Shown: positions 1 to 12,050 of the stretch, one piece after another | How positions within the stretch are numbered: the stretch's first letter is position 1 | Layout of the letters: each line of letters begins with the position of its first letter | Origin: Pleodorina starrii | Lineage: Eukaryota > Chlorophyta > Chlorophyceae > Chlamydomonadales > Volvocaceae | DNA length: 64,000 bases | Direction: 5' to 3' | Assembly (NCBI GenBank): GCA_030267565.1 | Contig: BRXU01000031.1 | Location: forward strand, 1 to 64,000 | Program-made: the position numbers and the translations under genes | The notes under the pieces: model-generated | Database searches by the model: none | The model's input: the letters and a program-made list of their open reading frames with translations, nothing else | Told to the model about the DNA's origin: nothing

Positions 1-3000
1 GATATGTTGTGTGGTGGGGTTTTGGGTTTTTTATTTTGTTTGTGGTTGTGGTTTGGTTGGGTTTTGTGTGTGTATTTTGTGGTTTTTTGATGGGGGGGGG
101 TTGGGGGGGGGTTTGGTTTGGGGTTTTGGGTTTGGGTGGTTTTGTGGTTTGTTGGGGGTATGGGTGGGGTTGGTTTTGTATGGGGGGGTTTGTTTTGGTG
201 GGTTGTGATTTTTTTGTGGGGTTTTTGTTGTTTGGATTTGTTTGGGGGGGTGGGTTTTTGGATTTTTTTTTATGTTTTGGGGGGTGGGGGGGGGTTGGGG
301 GGGGTGTTTGGGTGTTGTTATGTGTTTGGTTGTTGGGGGTTTTTGGGGGGGGTTTTTTGTAGGGGGGGTGGGTGGGGGGTTGTGTGGGGGGTTTGGGGGG
401 TTTTTGTTTGTTTGGGGTTTTTTGTGGGGGGGTGGGGGGTGGGTTGGTTTTGTATTTTGTGTGTTGTGGTGTTGTGGGGGGGTGTTGTTTTTGGGGGGTG
501 TTGGTGTGGGGGGGGGGTGGTGTTTTTTGGGGGGTGTGTTGTGGGTGAGGTTGGGGGGGGGGTTTTGTGTGGTGGGTTGGGGTTGTTTTGTGGGGGGTGG
601 GGGGTGGGTTTGGGTGTTTGGGGGTTTTTGTTGGTGTTTTTGTGGTTTTGTGGGGGGGGGGTGGGGGTTGTGTTGTGGGTGGGGGGGGGTGTTGTGGGTT
701 TTTGTGTTGGTTTTTTTGGGTTTTTGTTTGTGGTTTGGGGGGGGGGGGGTTGTGGGTTGTTTTTTGTGTTGTGGGGGGTGGGGGGGTGGGGGGGGGTGTT
801 TTTTTTTGTTTTTGGGGGGGTAGGGGGGGGGGGTGTTTTGGTTTTGTTTGGTGGTAGTTTGTGGGATGGGTGTTGTGGGGTGTTTTATGGTTGGTTGGTG
901 TGGTGTGTGTTTTTGTGTGTTTGTTTGTTTTTGTGTGGTGGTGTTGGGTGTTTTTGTTATTATGGTGGGTGGGGGGGGGGTTATGGGGGGGTGGGGGGTT
1001 GTTGTGTTGTTGGGGTGGGTGTTGGGGGGTGTGGGTTATGTGGTATTTTGTTTTTTTTGGGGTTGTTTGGGTGGTTGTGGGGGTTTATTTGGGGGGGGGG
1101 GGGGGTGGGGGGGGGGGGGGGTGTGTGGGGGTTTTGTTTGTTGGTGGGGGTTTTGTTGGGGGTTGTGGGGTTGGGTTGGGTTTGGGGTTTGTTTGTGGGT
1201 GTTGGGGGGTTGTGTGGTGGGGGGGGGTTTGGGGGGGTGTTGTGTTGTTTTGTGTGGGTTTTGGGGTGGGGGGTGGGGGGGTGGGGGGGTGGGGGTGGTG
1301 GTTTTTTTTGTGGGGTGTTGGGGTGGGGGGTTTTTGGGGTTGTGGTTTTGGGGTGGGTTTGGTGGGGGGTTTGTGGGGGGGGTGGGTGTGTGTTGGTTTG
1401 TTGGGTTGGGGTTGTGGGGGGGGTGGTGTGTGTTGTGGGGGGGGGGGGGGTGTGTTTTGGGGGGGGGGGGGTGGGGGGGGGGGGGGTGGGGTGGGTTGTG
1501 GGGGGGGGGTTGTGGTGTGGGTGGGTTTTGGGGTGGGGGGGTGGTGGGTTTGGGGGTTGGGGGGGGTGGGGGGGTGGGGTGGGTGTTGTGGGGGGGGTTG
1601 GGGGTGGGTGGGTGTGGGGGTGTGGGGGGTGGGGGGGTGGTGTTTGGTGGTGTTTGGGGGGTGGTGGGGGGGGGTGGTGGGGGGGTGTGGTGTGTGTGGG
1701 GAGGGTGGGTGTTTGGGGGTGTGGTGGGTGGGGGGGGTGGGGGTGGGTTGGGGTGTGTGGTGGGGGTTGGGTGAGGGGTGGGGGGGGGGGTTGGTGTGGG
1801 GGGGGGGTGGGTGTGTGGTGGGGTGGGGTTGGGGGGGGGGGGTGGGGGGTGGGGGGATGGGGGTTGGGTTGGGTGGGTGTGTGGGGTGGGGGTGTGGTTT
1901 TTGTTGTGTTTGGGGGGTGTTGGGGGGTGGGGGGGTATTGGTGGGGTGGGGGGTTGTGGGTGGGGGGGGTGTGTGTGGTGGAGGGGGTGTGGGGGGTGTG
2001 TTGGGGGTGAGTTTTGGGGGTGGGGGGGGGGTGGGGGTTTGGGGGGGGGTTTGGTTTTTGGGGGGTTGGGGTGGGGGGGGGGGGGGGGGGGTGTGGGGGG
2101 GTTGGGGTTTTTGTGGGTGGGTGGGGTGTGGTGGTGGGGTGGTGGTTGGGGGTGGGGGGGGGGGTGTGGGGGGGGGGGTGGGTGTGGGGTGGGGGGGGGT
2201 GGGGGGTGGGGTGTGGGGGGGGTTGTGTTTGGGGGTTGGTGGGTGGTGGGGGGGGGGGGGGTGGGTTTTGGGGTTTGGGGTGGGTTTTTTGGGGGGTGTT
2301 TGGGGGTGGGTGTGGGGGTGTTTGGGGGGTGTGGGGGGGGTGTGTGGGGGGGGGGGGTGGGGGGGGGGGGGGGGGTTGGTGGGGTGGTGGGGGGGGGGTG
2401 GGGGTTGTGGGTTTGGTGTGTGGGTGTTTTTGTGGGGGGGGGTGGTTGGGGGGGGTGGGTGGGGTGTTTTGGGGGGTGTGGGTTGGTGTGGGTGGAGTGG
2501 GGGGGGGTTGTGGTGGTTTTTGTGGGTTGGTTGGTTTTGGGTTTGGTGGGGGGGGGGGGGGGGGTGGGGGGCGGGTTGGGGGGGGTGGTGGGGGGGGGGG
2601 TGGTTGGGGGGGGGGGGGGGGGTGTGTGTGTGGGGGGGGGGTGTGGGGTTGGGTTTTGGGGTATTTGTGGGGGGTTTGGTGGTGGGGGGGGGGGGGGGGG
2701 TTGGTGTTGGTTGGGGGGTGGGGGGGGGGTTGGGGGGTTGTTGGTTGGGGGGGGGGTGGGGGGGGGGGGGGGGTGTGGTGTGTTTGGGGTGGGGTGTGTT
2801 TTGGGGGGGTTTTTTTTGGGGGGGGGGTTTGGGGGGGGGGGGGGTGTTGGGGTGGGGGTTTTTTTGTGTGGGGGGGTGGTTTTGTGGGTGGGGTGGGTGG
2901 TGGGTGGTGGGGGGTTGGGTGGGTGTGGGGGGGGGGGGGGTTTGGTTGGGGTTGTGTGGTTGGGTTGTTGTTTGTTGGGGGGGGTGTGGGGGTGTGGGGG

Positions 3001-6000
3001 GTTTTTGGGGGTGTGTGGTGTAGGGGGTGTGGGGGGGGGGGGGGGGTGGTTTTGTTGTGTGGGTTTTGTTGGGGTGGTGTTTGGGTGGGGTTGTTGGGTT
3101 GGTGGGGGGGGTGGGGTGGGGGGGGGGTGGTTGGGTTTGGGGGGGGGGGTTTTTTTGGTGGTTGGTTGGGGGGGGGGTGGGGGTGTGGGGGGGGTGGGTT
3201 TTGTTGTGTATGGGGGTGGGGTTTGTATTTGTTTGTGGGGGGGGGGTTGTTATGTAGGGGGTTGTTTTTGTGTGTTTTGTTGGGGGTTGTGTTGGGGGTG
3301 GGTGGGGGTTTGTATGGGATATATGGGGGGGGTGGGGTGGTGGGGTGGGGGGGGGGGGGTGGGGGGGGGGTGTGGGGGTGGGTTTGGGGGGTGGGGTGGG
3401 GGGTGGGGGTGGGTGTGGGTGGTTGGGTGGGGGTTGTTTTGGTGTGGGGGTGGTGGGTGTTTGTGGGGGGGGGGTGGGTGGTGGGGGGGGTTGGGTGGTG
3501 GGGTGTTGTGGGTGGGGGGTTTGATTTGTGGGGGGGGGTGGGGGGGGGGGGGGGGGGGGTTGTGTTGGGTGGGGGGGGGGGGGGGGTTGGTGGGTGGGGT
3601 GGGGGGGGGGGGGGGGGGTTGGGGGGGGGTGGGGGTGGTGGGGTTGTGTGGGGGGTTGTGTTTTGTTGGTGGGGGGTGGGGGGGGTGGTGGGGGGGGTTT
3701 GGTTTTGTGGGGGTTGGGGGGTGGGGGTGGGGTGGGTTGTGGGGGGGTGTGGGTTTGGGGTGTGGTTTTTTGTTGGGGGTGGGGGTGTGGGGGTTGGGGG
3801 TTGGGGTGTGGGGGGGGGGGGGGGGTTTTGGGGGGGGGGGGGGTGGGGGTTGGGGTTGGGTGTGTTGGGGGGGTTGTTGGTATTGGTTGGGGGTTGGGTT
3901 TGTTTGGGTGTGGTTGTGGGGTGGGTGGGGGGTGGGTGTGGGTGGGGGGTGGGGGGTGGGTGGGGTTTGGTGGGGGTGTGGGGTGTTGGGGTGGGGGGTG
4001 TGGGGGGGGGGTTGGGTGTTGGTGGGGTGTTTGTTTTTTGGGGGGTTTTGTGGGGGTGGGGGGGGGTGTGTGGGGTGTTTTGTGTGTTGGTGTTTGTTGG
4101 GGGGGTTTTGGGTGTTGGGGGGTGGTTTGGGGGGGGGGGGTGGTGTATGGTGGGGTGTTGTGGGGGGGGTGTGTGGGGGGTGGGGGTGTGTTGTTGGTTG
4201 TGTTTGGGGGTGGGGGGGGGGGGGGGTGTGTGGGGTGGGTTTGGGGGTGGGGTTGGTTTTTGGGGGGGGGTGGTTGGGGTGGGGTGTGGGGTGGTGGGGG
4301 GGGTGTGTTGTGTGGGGTGTGGGTTTGTGGTTGGGTTGGGGGTTTGTGTGTTTGTGGGTTGGTTTGTTGGGGGGGTTGGGTTTTGGTTGTTATTGGGGGG
4401 TTTGGGGGGGTGTGGGGTTGGGGGGTGGTGGGGGTGTGGTGTGTGGGGGGGGGGGGGGGTGTGGGGTTGTGGGTTTTGGGTGGGGTGGGGGGGTTGTGTG
4501 GGGTGGGGGTTGTGGGGGGGGGGTTGGTTGTTGGGGGTTGTTGTGGTGGTTGGGGGGTGGGTATTTGGGGGGGGGGTTGTTATGGGGGGGGGGTGTGTTG
4601 GGTTGGGTGTGGGGGTTGGGGGGGTGTTTTGGTGTTGTGTTGGGTTGGGGGGGGGTTTTTTTTTTTTTGGGGGGTGGGGGTTTGTATGGTTTTTGGTGGG
4701 GTGGGGTGGGGGTGGGTTTGGGGGGGGTTGGTTTTTTTGGGTTTTTGGGGGGGGGTTTTTGTGGTGGTGTTTGGGGGGTGGGGGTGGGTGGGGGGGTGGG
4801 GGGGGGGGGGGGGGTGGGGGTGGGGGGGTTGGGTGTGGGGTGGTGTTGTGTGTGGTTGGGTGGGTTGGGGTGGGGTGTGTTTGGGTTGGTGGGGGTTGTT
4901 GGGGGTGGGGGTGGGGGTTGGGTGTTGGGGGGTTTTTGTTTGGGGGGGGGTGGTTGGTTTGGGGGTTTTTTTGTGGGTTTTGGGGTTGGGGGGGTGTGGG
5001 GGGGGGGGGTGGTTGTTTGGTGTGGGTGTTGTGGTTTTGGGGGGGGTTGGTGGGGGGGTGGTGTGTGGGGTTTTTTGTGGGGGGGTTGTGGTTTGTGGGT
5101 TTTGGTGGGTGGGGTGTTTTTGGGTTGTGGGTATGGTGGGGTGGTGTGTTGTGGGGGGATTGTTTGTGTGGTTTGTTTTTGGGTGGGGTGGTGGGTGGGG
5201 GGTGGTGGGTTGTGGGGTGGTGTGTTGGGTGTTATTGTTGGTGTGGGGGGTGGGGGGGGGTGGGGGTGGGTTGTGGGGGGTGGGGGGGGGGGTGGTGTTT
5301 GTTGGGGGGTGGTGGGGGTGGGGGGGGGTGGGGGGTTTGTGTGGTGGGGGGGGGGGGTTTTTTGTGGGGGGGGGGGGGGTGTGTTTGGTGTGGGGGGGTG
5401 GGGGGGGGGTGGGGTGTTGTTGGTGGGGGTTGTGGGTTTGGGGGGGGTGGAGGGGTGTTGTTTGGGTGGGGTTTTTTTTGGTTGGGGTGGTTTGGGGGGG
5501 GGGGTTGGGGGTTGGGGTGGGGTGGGGTTGGGGGGTGTTATGGGGGGGGGGGGGTTGTTGTGGGGTTGGGGTGGGTGGGGTGTGGGGTGGTTGTGTTTGG
5601 TGGGGGGGGGGGGGGTGGGTGGGGGGGTGGGTTTGTGGGGTGGGGTTTGTGGGGGGGTTTTTGTTGTGGTGGGGGGGGGGGGGCGTGGGGGGGGGTTGTG
5701 GGGGTGGGGGGGGTGTTGGGGGTGGGGGGTTGTGGTGGGGGTTGTGGGGGGGTGTGGGGGGGGGGTGGGGGGGGGTGGTGTTGGGGGGGGGGGTGTGTGG
5801 TGGGGGGGGGTGGGGGGTTTTTGGGTTTTGGGGGTATTGTGTGGGTGGGGGTTGGGGGGGGTTTGTGGGGTGTTTGGTTGGGGGGGGGGGGTTTTGGTGT
5901 GGGTGGGGGGGGGTTGTGGGGGTGGTTGGGTGGGGGGGTGTTTTGTTTTGTTGGGGTGGTTGTGGTTTTGGTTGTTGGGTGGGGGGTTTTTGGGGTTTTG

Positions 6001-9000
6001 GGGGGGGGTTTTGTGGTGTTTTGGGGGGGTTTGGGTGGTGTATGGGTGGGGGGGTTTGGTGGTGGTGTTGGGGGTTGGGGTGGGTGGGTTGGGTGTTTTG
6101 GGTTGGTTGGGGGGTTTGGTGTGGGGGGTGTGGGTGGGGGGGGGTGTTGGGTGGGGGTTTTGTTTTTTTGTGGGGGTATGGGTTTGTTGGGGGGGGGGGG
6201 TTGGTGTTGTGGGGGGGGGGGTGGGGTTTGGTGTGGGGGGTGGGGGTTTGGTGGCGTGGGGGGGGGGGGGGGTGGGGGGGGGGGGGGGGGGGTGTTTTTG
6301 GGGGGGGGGGGGTGTGTGTTTTTGGTTTGTATGTTTGTGTTGGTGGGGTTGGGGTGGGGGTAGTTGGGTTTTTTGGGGGTTTGTTTTGTTGGGGGTTGTT
6401 GTTTGTGGGTGGTGGGGTGTGGTGGGGGTTTTTTGGTGGGTGGGGTTGGGGGGGGGGGGGGGGGGTTGTGGGGTTTTTGGTTTTTTGTTTTTTTTTGGGG
6501 TGGGTGGGTGTGTTGTGTGGGGGGGGTGTTGGTGGTGTTTGTGGTTGTGGGTGTTGGGGTGGGGTTGTTTGGTATGTGTTTTTTTTTGGGGGGGTGTATG
6601 GGTTTGTGGGGGGGTTTTTTGGGGGGTTGGGGTGTATGGTTGTGGGGGGTGTGGGGGGGGGGGGGTGGTTGTGGATGGTGTGGGTTGTTTGTGGGGGTGG
6701 GGTTGGGGTGGTTGGGTGGTGGGGGTTGTTGGGTTGGGGGTGTTGTGTTTTGGTTGGGTGGGGGGGGGGTTGTTTTTGGGGGTGGGGTGTTTGTGTTGTG
6801 GGGTGGGGTGTGGGGTGGGAGGGGTTTTTGGTTGGGGGGGGGGGGTGGGTTTGGGGGGGGTGGGTGTTGGGGGGTTGGGGGTGGTGGGTGGGGGGGGGGG
6901 GGTGGGGGGGGGGGTGGTTGGGGTTGGTGGGGGGTTGGGGGGTGTGGTTGGGTGTTTGGTGGGTTTTTGGGTTTTTGGTGGTTTGTGGGTGGGTGGGGGT
7001 GTTTTTGTAGTGGGGGTTGGGGGGGGGGGGGTGGGTGTGTGGTAGGGGGGTGGGTGTTGGGGGGTGGTGTTTGTGTGTGGGGTTGTGGTGTTGGTGGGGT
7101 TTGGGGGGGGGGGGGGGTGGGGGGGGGGTGGGGGGGTGGGGGGTGGGGGTGGGGTTGGGTTGGTGTGTTGGGGGGGGTTGTGTTGGTTTTGTTGGGTTGG
7201 TTGGTGGGGTGTTGGGTGTGGGTTGTGGGGGGTGGGGGTTGGGTGGGGGTTTGTGTGGGTGGTGGGTTGTGGGTGGGGTTTTGTGGGGGGTATTGTTGGG
7301 GTGTGGGGTGGGGGGTGGGGGGGGTGTGGGGGGAGGTTTTTGTTGTTGGTTTTGTTGTGGGGGGGATGGTGTGTGGGGGTTTTGTTTGTGGGGTTGTGGG
7401 GGGGGTTGTTTGTGGGTTGGTGTTGGTGGGTGGTGTTGGTGGGGGTGTTGGGGGGGTGGGGGGGGGTTGTGGTGGGTTGTTGGGGGGGGGGGTTGGTGGG
7501 GGGTGGGTTTTGTTTGTTTGTTGTGGGGGGTGTGGGGGGGGGGGGTGGTGGGTGGGGTGGGGGTTGGGTGTGTGTTGTGTTTTGGGGGGTGTTTTTTTGG
7601 GGGGGGTTGGGTGTGGGGGGTTGGGTTTGTGGGTGTGGGTGTGGTGTGGTTTTTGGTTGGGGTGGGGGTGTGGTGTGGGGTGTGTTGGGGTGTGTGGGGG
7701 GGGGGGGTGGGGTTTTGGTTTGTGGGGGGGGGGGTGGGTGTTGGTGTGGGGGTTGGGTGGGTGGGGGGTGGTGGTTGGGGGTGGGTTGGGTGGGGGTGTG
7801 GGGGGGGGGTGGTTTTGTGGGGGGGGTGTTGTTTTTATGTGGGGGGGGGTGTTTGTTGGGGGGGTGTGTTGTTTGGGGGGTGTGTGGGGGGGGTTGGGGT
7901 TGTGTGGGGGTGGGGGGTGTGGGTTTGGGTTGTGTGGTTGTGTATGGGGGTGGGTTTTTTTTTTTTTTTTTGTGGATGGGTTGTGGTTTTTTGTTTTTGT
8001 TTTGGTTGTGGGGTGGTGTGGGGGTTTGTTGGTTTGGGGGTGTTGTTTTTGTGTTGTGGTTGTGGGGGGGGGGTGTTTTGTTTTTGTTTTGGTGGGGGGG
8101 GGGGATGGGGTGGGTGGTTGGGGGGGGGGTTTTGGTTGGTTGTGGGGGGTTGGGGTTGTGGTTGGTGTGTGGTTGGTTGTGTTTTTGGGTGGGGTGTGGG
8201 TGGTTTGGGTGGGGGTGTTTGGGGTGTGGGGTTTGTTTGGGGGTGTTTGGGTGTGGGGGTGGGGGGGTTTTGGGGGGGTTGGGGGGGGTTTGGGGTGGGG
8301 GGTTGGGGGGGGGGGGGGGGGGGTGGTGTGGGGGTGGTTGGTTTTGTGGGGGGGGGTGGGTTTTTGTGTGTTGGGGTTTGTGGTTGGGGGGTTGGTTGGG
8401 GGGGTGTGGGGGGGGGTTTGGTTTGGTGTTGGGTTTGGTGGTTGGGGGGGGGTTGTGGTGTGGGGGGTTTGGTGGTGGGGTGTTTGGGGGTGGGGGGTGG
8501 TGGGGGGGGGGTGTTGGGGGGGGGGGGGGTGGGTGGGGTGGGGGGGGGGGGGGGGGGGTTGGTGGGGGGGGGGGGGGGGGGTGTTTTGGGGGGGGGTGGG
8601 GTGGGGGGGGTGGGGGTGTTTGTGGGGTTGTTGTTTTGTGGGTGGTTTGGTGGGTTGTGTGTTGGGTGTTGTTGGTGTGTGGGGGTTGTGGGGTTGTTTT
8701 GGTGGGGGTTGGGTGTGGTTGGGGGGGGGTTGGGTGGTTTGTGTGTGGGTGGGGGTTTGGTGTGTTGGGGTGTGTTTTGTGGTGTGGGGGGGGGGTGGGG
8801 GGGTGGGGGGTGGGTGGGTGGGGTTGTTGGGGGGGGGTTGTGGTTTTGTTGGTTGGGTTGTGTTGGTGTGTTGTGTGGGGGGGGGAGGGGGGTTGGGTGT
8901 GGGGTGGTGGGTGGGTGTGGTTGGGGGGTTTTGTGGTGTGGTGTTGGGGATGGGTGTGTTTGTTGGGGGGGGGGGGGGGTGTTTTGGGTTGGGGGGTTGG

Positions 9001-12000
9001 TTTTGGGGGGTTGTTGTGTGGGGGGTTTTTTGGTGGGTGTGGTTGTGTGGTTTTTGGTGGTGGGTTGGGGGGGGTTGTTGGGTGGGGGGGGTGTTTGGGG
9101 GGTGTGGGGTGTTTTTGTGTGGGGTTTTTTTGGGGGGGGTGGGGTGTGGTGGGGGGTTGTGTGGTTGGTTTTGTTTTTGGGGGGGGGGGTGGTGTGTTGG
9201 GGGGTTGGGGTGGGTTGTTTTGTTGTGGTGGGTGGGTTTGGTTTTGTGGGTTTGGGGGTTTTGTAGGGGGTGGTGTTTTGGTGGGGTGGGGGGGGGTTGT
9301 TTTTGGGGTTTTGTGGGGTGGGGGGGTGTGGGTTTTTGGGGGTTTGGGTGGTTTGGTGGTGGGGGGGGGGGGTTTGGGGGGAGGGGTGGGGGTGTGGGGT
9401 TGGGGGTGTGGTGGTTTTTGGGGTGGGGGTTGTGTGGGGGGTGTGGGGGGGGTGGGGGGTTGGGGGTGGGGTGTGGGTGGGTTGGGGTGTGGTGGTTTTT
9501 GGTGTGGGGGGTGGGTTGGGTGGGGGGGGGGGTTTGGGGGAGTTGTGGTGGGTGGGGGTGGGGTGTGGGGTGGGGTTTTTGGTGTGTTTGGGGGTGGGTT
9601 TGTGTTGGGTGGGGGGGTTTGTTTTTTGGTTTTTATGTTGGGGTTGGTTGGGGGTGTGTTGGGGTGTGGTGGGTTGTGTTTGTTTTGTGTTGTTGGGGGT
9701 GTGTGTTTTTGGTGGTTTTTGTGGGGGGGGGGTTGGTTGGTTGGTTGGGGGGGGTGTTGTGTTGTTGTGGGGGGGGGTTTGGTTTGGTTGGTGTGGTGGT
9801 GTGGGTTTTGGTTTTTTTGGGTGGGTTGTGGGGGGGTTGGGTGTGGGGGTTTTGGTTTGGATGTGGGGGTTGTTGTGTTTTTGGTTTGGGGGTGGGTTGG
9901 TTTGGGGGTTTTGGTGTTGTTGGGGGGGGGGTGTGGGGGGGGGGTTTTGTGTGGGGGTTGGTGTTGTTGGGGGGGTGTGTTTTGAGGTGTGGGTTTGTTT
10001 TGGGGGGGGGTTGTTGGGTTGTGGGTTTGGGTGGGGGGTGTTTGGTTGTGTTTGGGTGTGGTTTGGATTGGGGGTTTTGTGGTGTGTGTGGGGGGTTGGG
10101 GATTGGTTTGGGGGGGGGGGGGGTGTGTGTGGGGGGGGTTGGGTGTTTGTTGGGGGGGGGGGGGTGGGGTTGGGGGGGGGGTGGTGGGGGGGGGGGTGTT
10201 GTTGGGGGGGGGTTTGGTGGGTGGGGGGGGTGGTTTTGTGGGTTGTTGATGGTTGTGGGTGGGTGGGTTGTGATGGAAGGGGGGTTTGTTTTGTTTGGGG
10301 GTGGGTGTTGGTGGTGTTGGGTGGGTGGGTTGGTGTGTTGGGGGGGGGGGGTGTGTGGTTTTTGTTTTGGTGAGGTTTTGGGGGTTGGTGTTGTGGGGTG
10401 TGGTTGGGGGTGGGGTTGTTGTGGGTTTTGGGGGGGGTGGGGGGTTTGGTGTTTTTTTTTGGGTGTTGGTTTTTGTGTTTTTGTTGGGGGGTTGGGGGTT
10501 GGGTGTTTGATGGGGGTGTGGGGGGTTGGTTGGTTGGGTTTTGGGGGTTTTTGTGGTGGGTTGTTTGTGTGGGGGGGTGGGGGTGGGGGGGGAGTTTTGG
10601 GTTGGTGTGGGTTGTTTTTGGGTTTTTGGGGGGGTTGGGGGTGGTTATGTGGGGTTGTGTGGTTGTGTGGGGTGTTGTGGGTGGGGGGGGGTGGGGTGTG
10701 ATGGGTGGGGGGGGGGTGTGGGGGTAGGGGGGTGGGGGGGGGGGTTTGGGGTTTGGGGGGTGGGGGGGGGGGTGTGGGGTGGGGGGGGTGGGGTTGGGGG
10801 TTGGGTGGTGGGGTGTTGGGGTGGGATGGGGGGTGTGGTTTTTGGTGTAGGGGTTTTGTTGTTGTTTTTGGTTGGGTGGATGGGGTGTGGGGTTTTTGTT
10901 GGGGGGTGTGGGTTTGGGGGGGTGTTTTTGGTTGTTGTGTGTGGTGGGTTTGGGGGGGGGGTGGTGTGGTGTGGTGGGGTTGGGGTTTTGTGGGGGGTGG
11001 GGGGGGGTTGTTGGTTGTTGGGGTTTTGGTAGGGGGGTGGGGGGGGTGGGTGTGGGGTTGGGTGGGGGGGGGGGTTTTTTGGTGTGGGTGGGTGGTTTGT
11101 GTGTGTATGGGTTTTGGGGGTTGTTGTTGGGGTTGGGGTGAGGTTTGGGGGGGTGGTGGGGGTTGGGGGGGGGTGGTGGGTTGGTTATGGTGGTGTTTGG
11201 GGGGGTGGGGGGGGGGGGAGGGTGGGTGGTTGTGGTTGGGTGTGTGGGGGTGTTTTGGGGGGGGTTAGATTGGTTTTTTTTTTTTGTTGGGGGGGGGTTG
11301 GGGGTGGTTGGGGGGAGGGGGGGGGGGGGGGTTATATGTGGGGGGTTGGGTTTGTGTGGGGGTTTGGGGGTGGGTATGGGTGTAGTGTGGGGGTGTTTGG
11401 GGGGGGGTGGTTTGGGTTGTATTGTTGATGGGGGGAGGTGTTTTGTGGGGGTTTATGTGTGGGGGGGGGTGGGGGGGTGTGTGGGGGGGTGGGGGTTTGG
11501 GGGTGGGTGTTGGGGTGGTGTGGTTTTTTATGGTTTGGGGGGTGTGGTGGTTTGGGGTTTTTGGTGTTTGGGGGGGGGGTGGGTGGTATTGTTTTGGGGG
11601 TGGTTTTGTTATGGGGGGGGTGTGGGGTTTTAGGGGTAGTTTTGTGTGTGGGGTTGGGGGGGATTATTGGAGTTGTTGTGTGGGGGGGGTATGGGAGGGT
11701 GGGGGGGGGGGGGTGGTGGGGGGTGTGTTTTTTTGGTGGTGGTTGGGGTTGGGGAGGGGGTTGTGGTTTGGGGTGGGGGGGTGTTTTGTGTTTTGGGGGT
11801 TGGGGGGTGGGGGGTGTGTGTGGGGGTGGGTTTTGTTTGTGTTTGTGTTGTGGGGGGGGGGTGGGGTTTGTGTGGGGGGGGGGGGTGGGAGGGGGGGGTG
11901 GTTTGTGTTGGGATGGTTTGTTTGGGATGTAAGTTTATTGTTTGGGGTATTGGGGGGGGGTTGTGTATGTGGTGTGTTTGGGTGGGGGGTGGGGGGTGGT

Positions 12001-12050
12001 TGGGGGGGGGGGGGGGGGGGGTGTGTAAGGATTGGGGTAGGGGTTGTAGT
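1..12050. other. C-free, A-poor G/T low-complexity block (probable artefact)
   Basis: Composition is almost only G and T; single C residues appear at rare places (for example near 2,572, 5,684 and 6,254) and A is scarce. All three stop codons contain A, so very long open frames arise by default, and their translations use almost only Gly, Val, Trp, Cys, Phe and Leu. I see no splice structure, conserved domain, RNA gene or telomere array. No known mutational process removes C from one strand this completely, so a base-calling or assembly artefact at a contig end is the best reading. No gene is called. Confidence 0.8.

Noticed and set aside
118..10701. Very long open reading frames (up to 1,755 codons) on the plus strand
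   Set aside because: They arise because the DNA lacks A and C, so stops cannot occur. Several frames are open at once and the products contain almost only Gly, Val, Trp, Cys, Phe and Leu.
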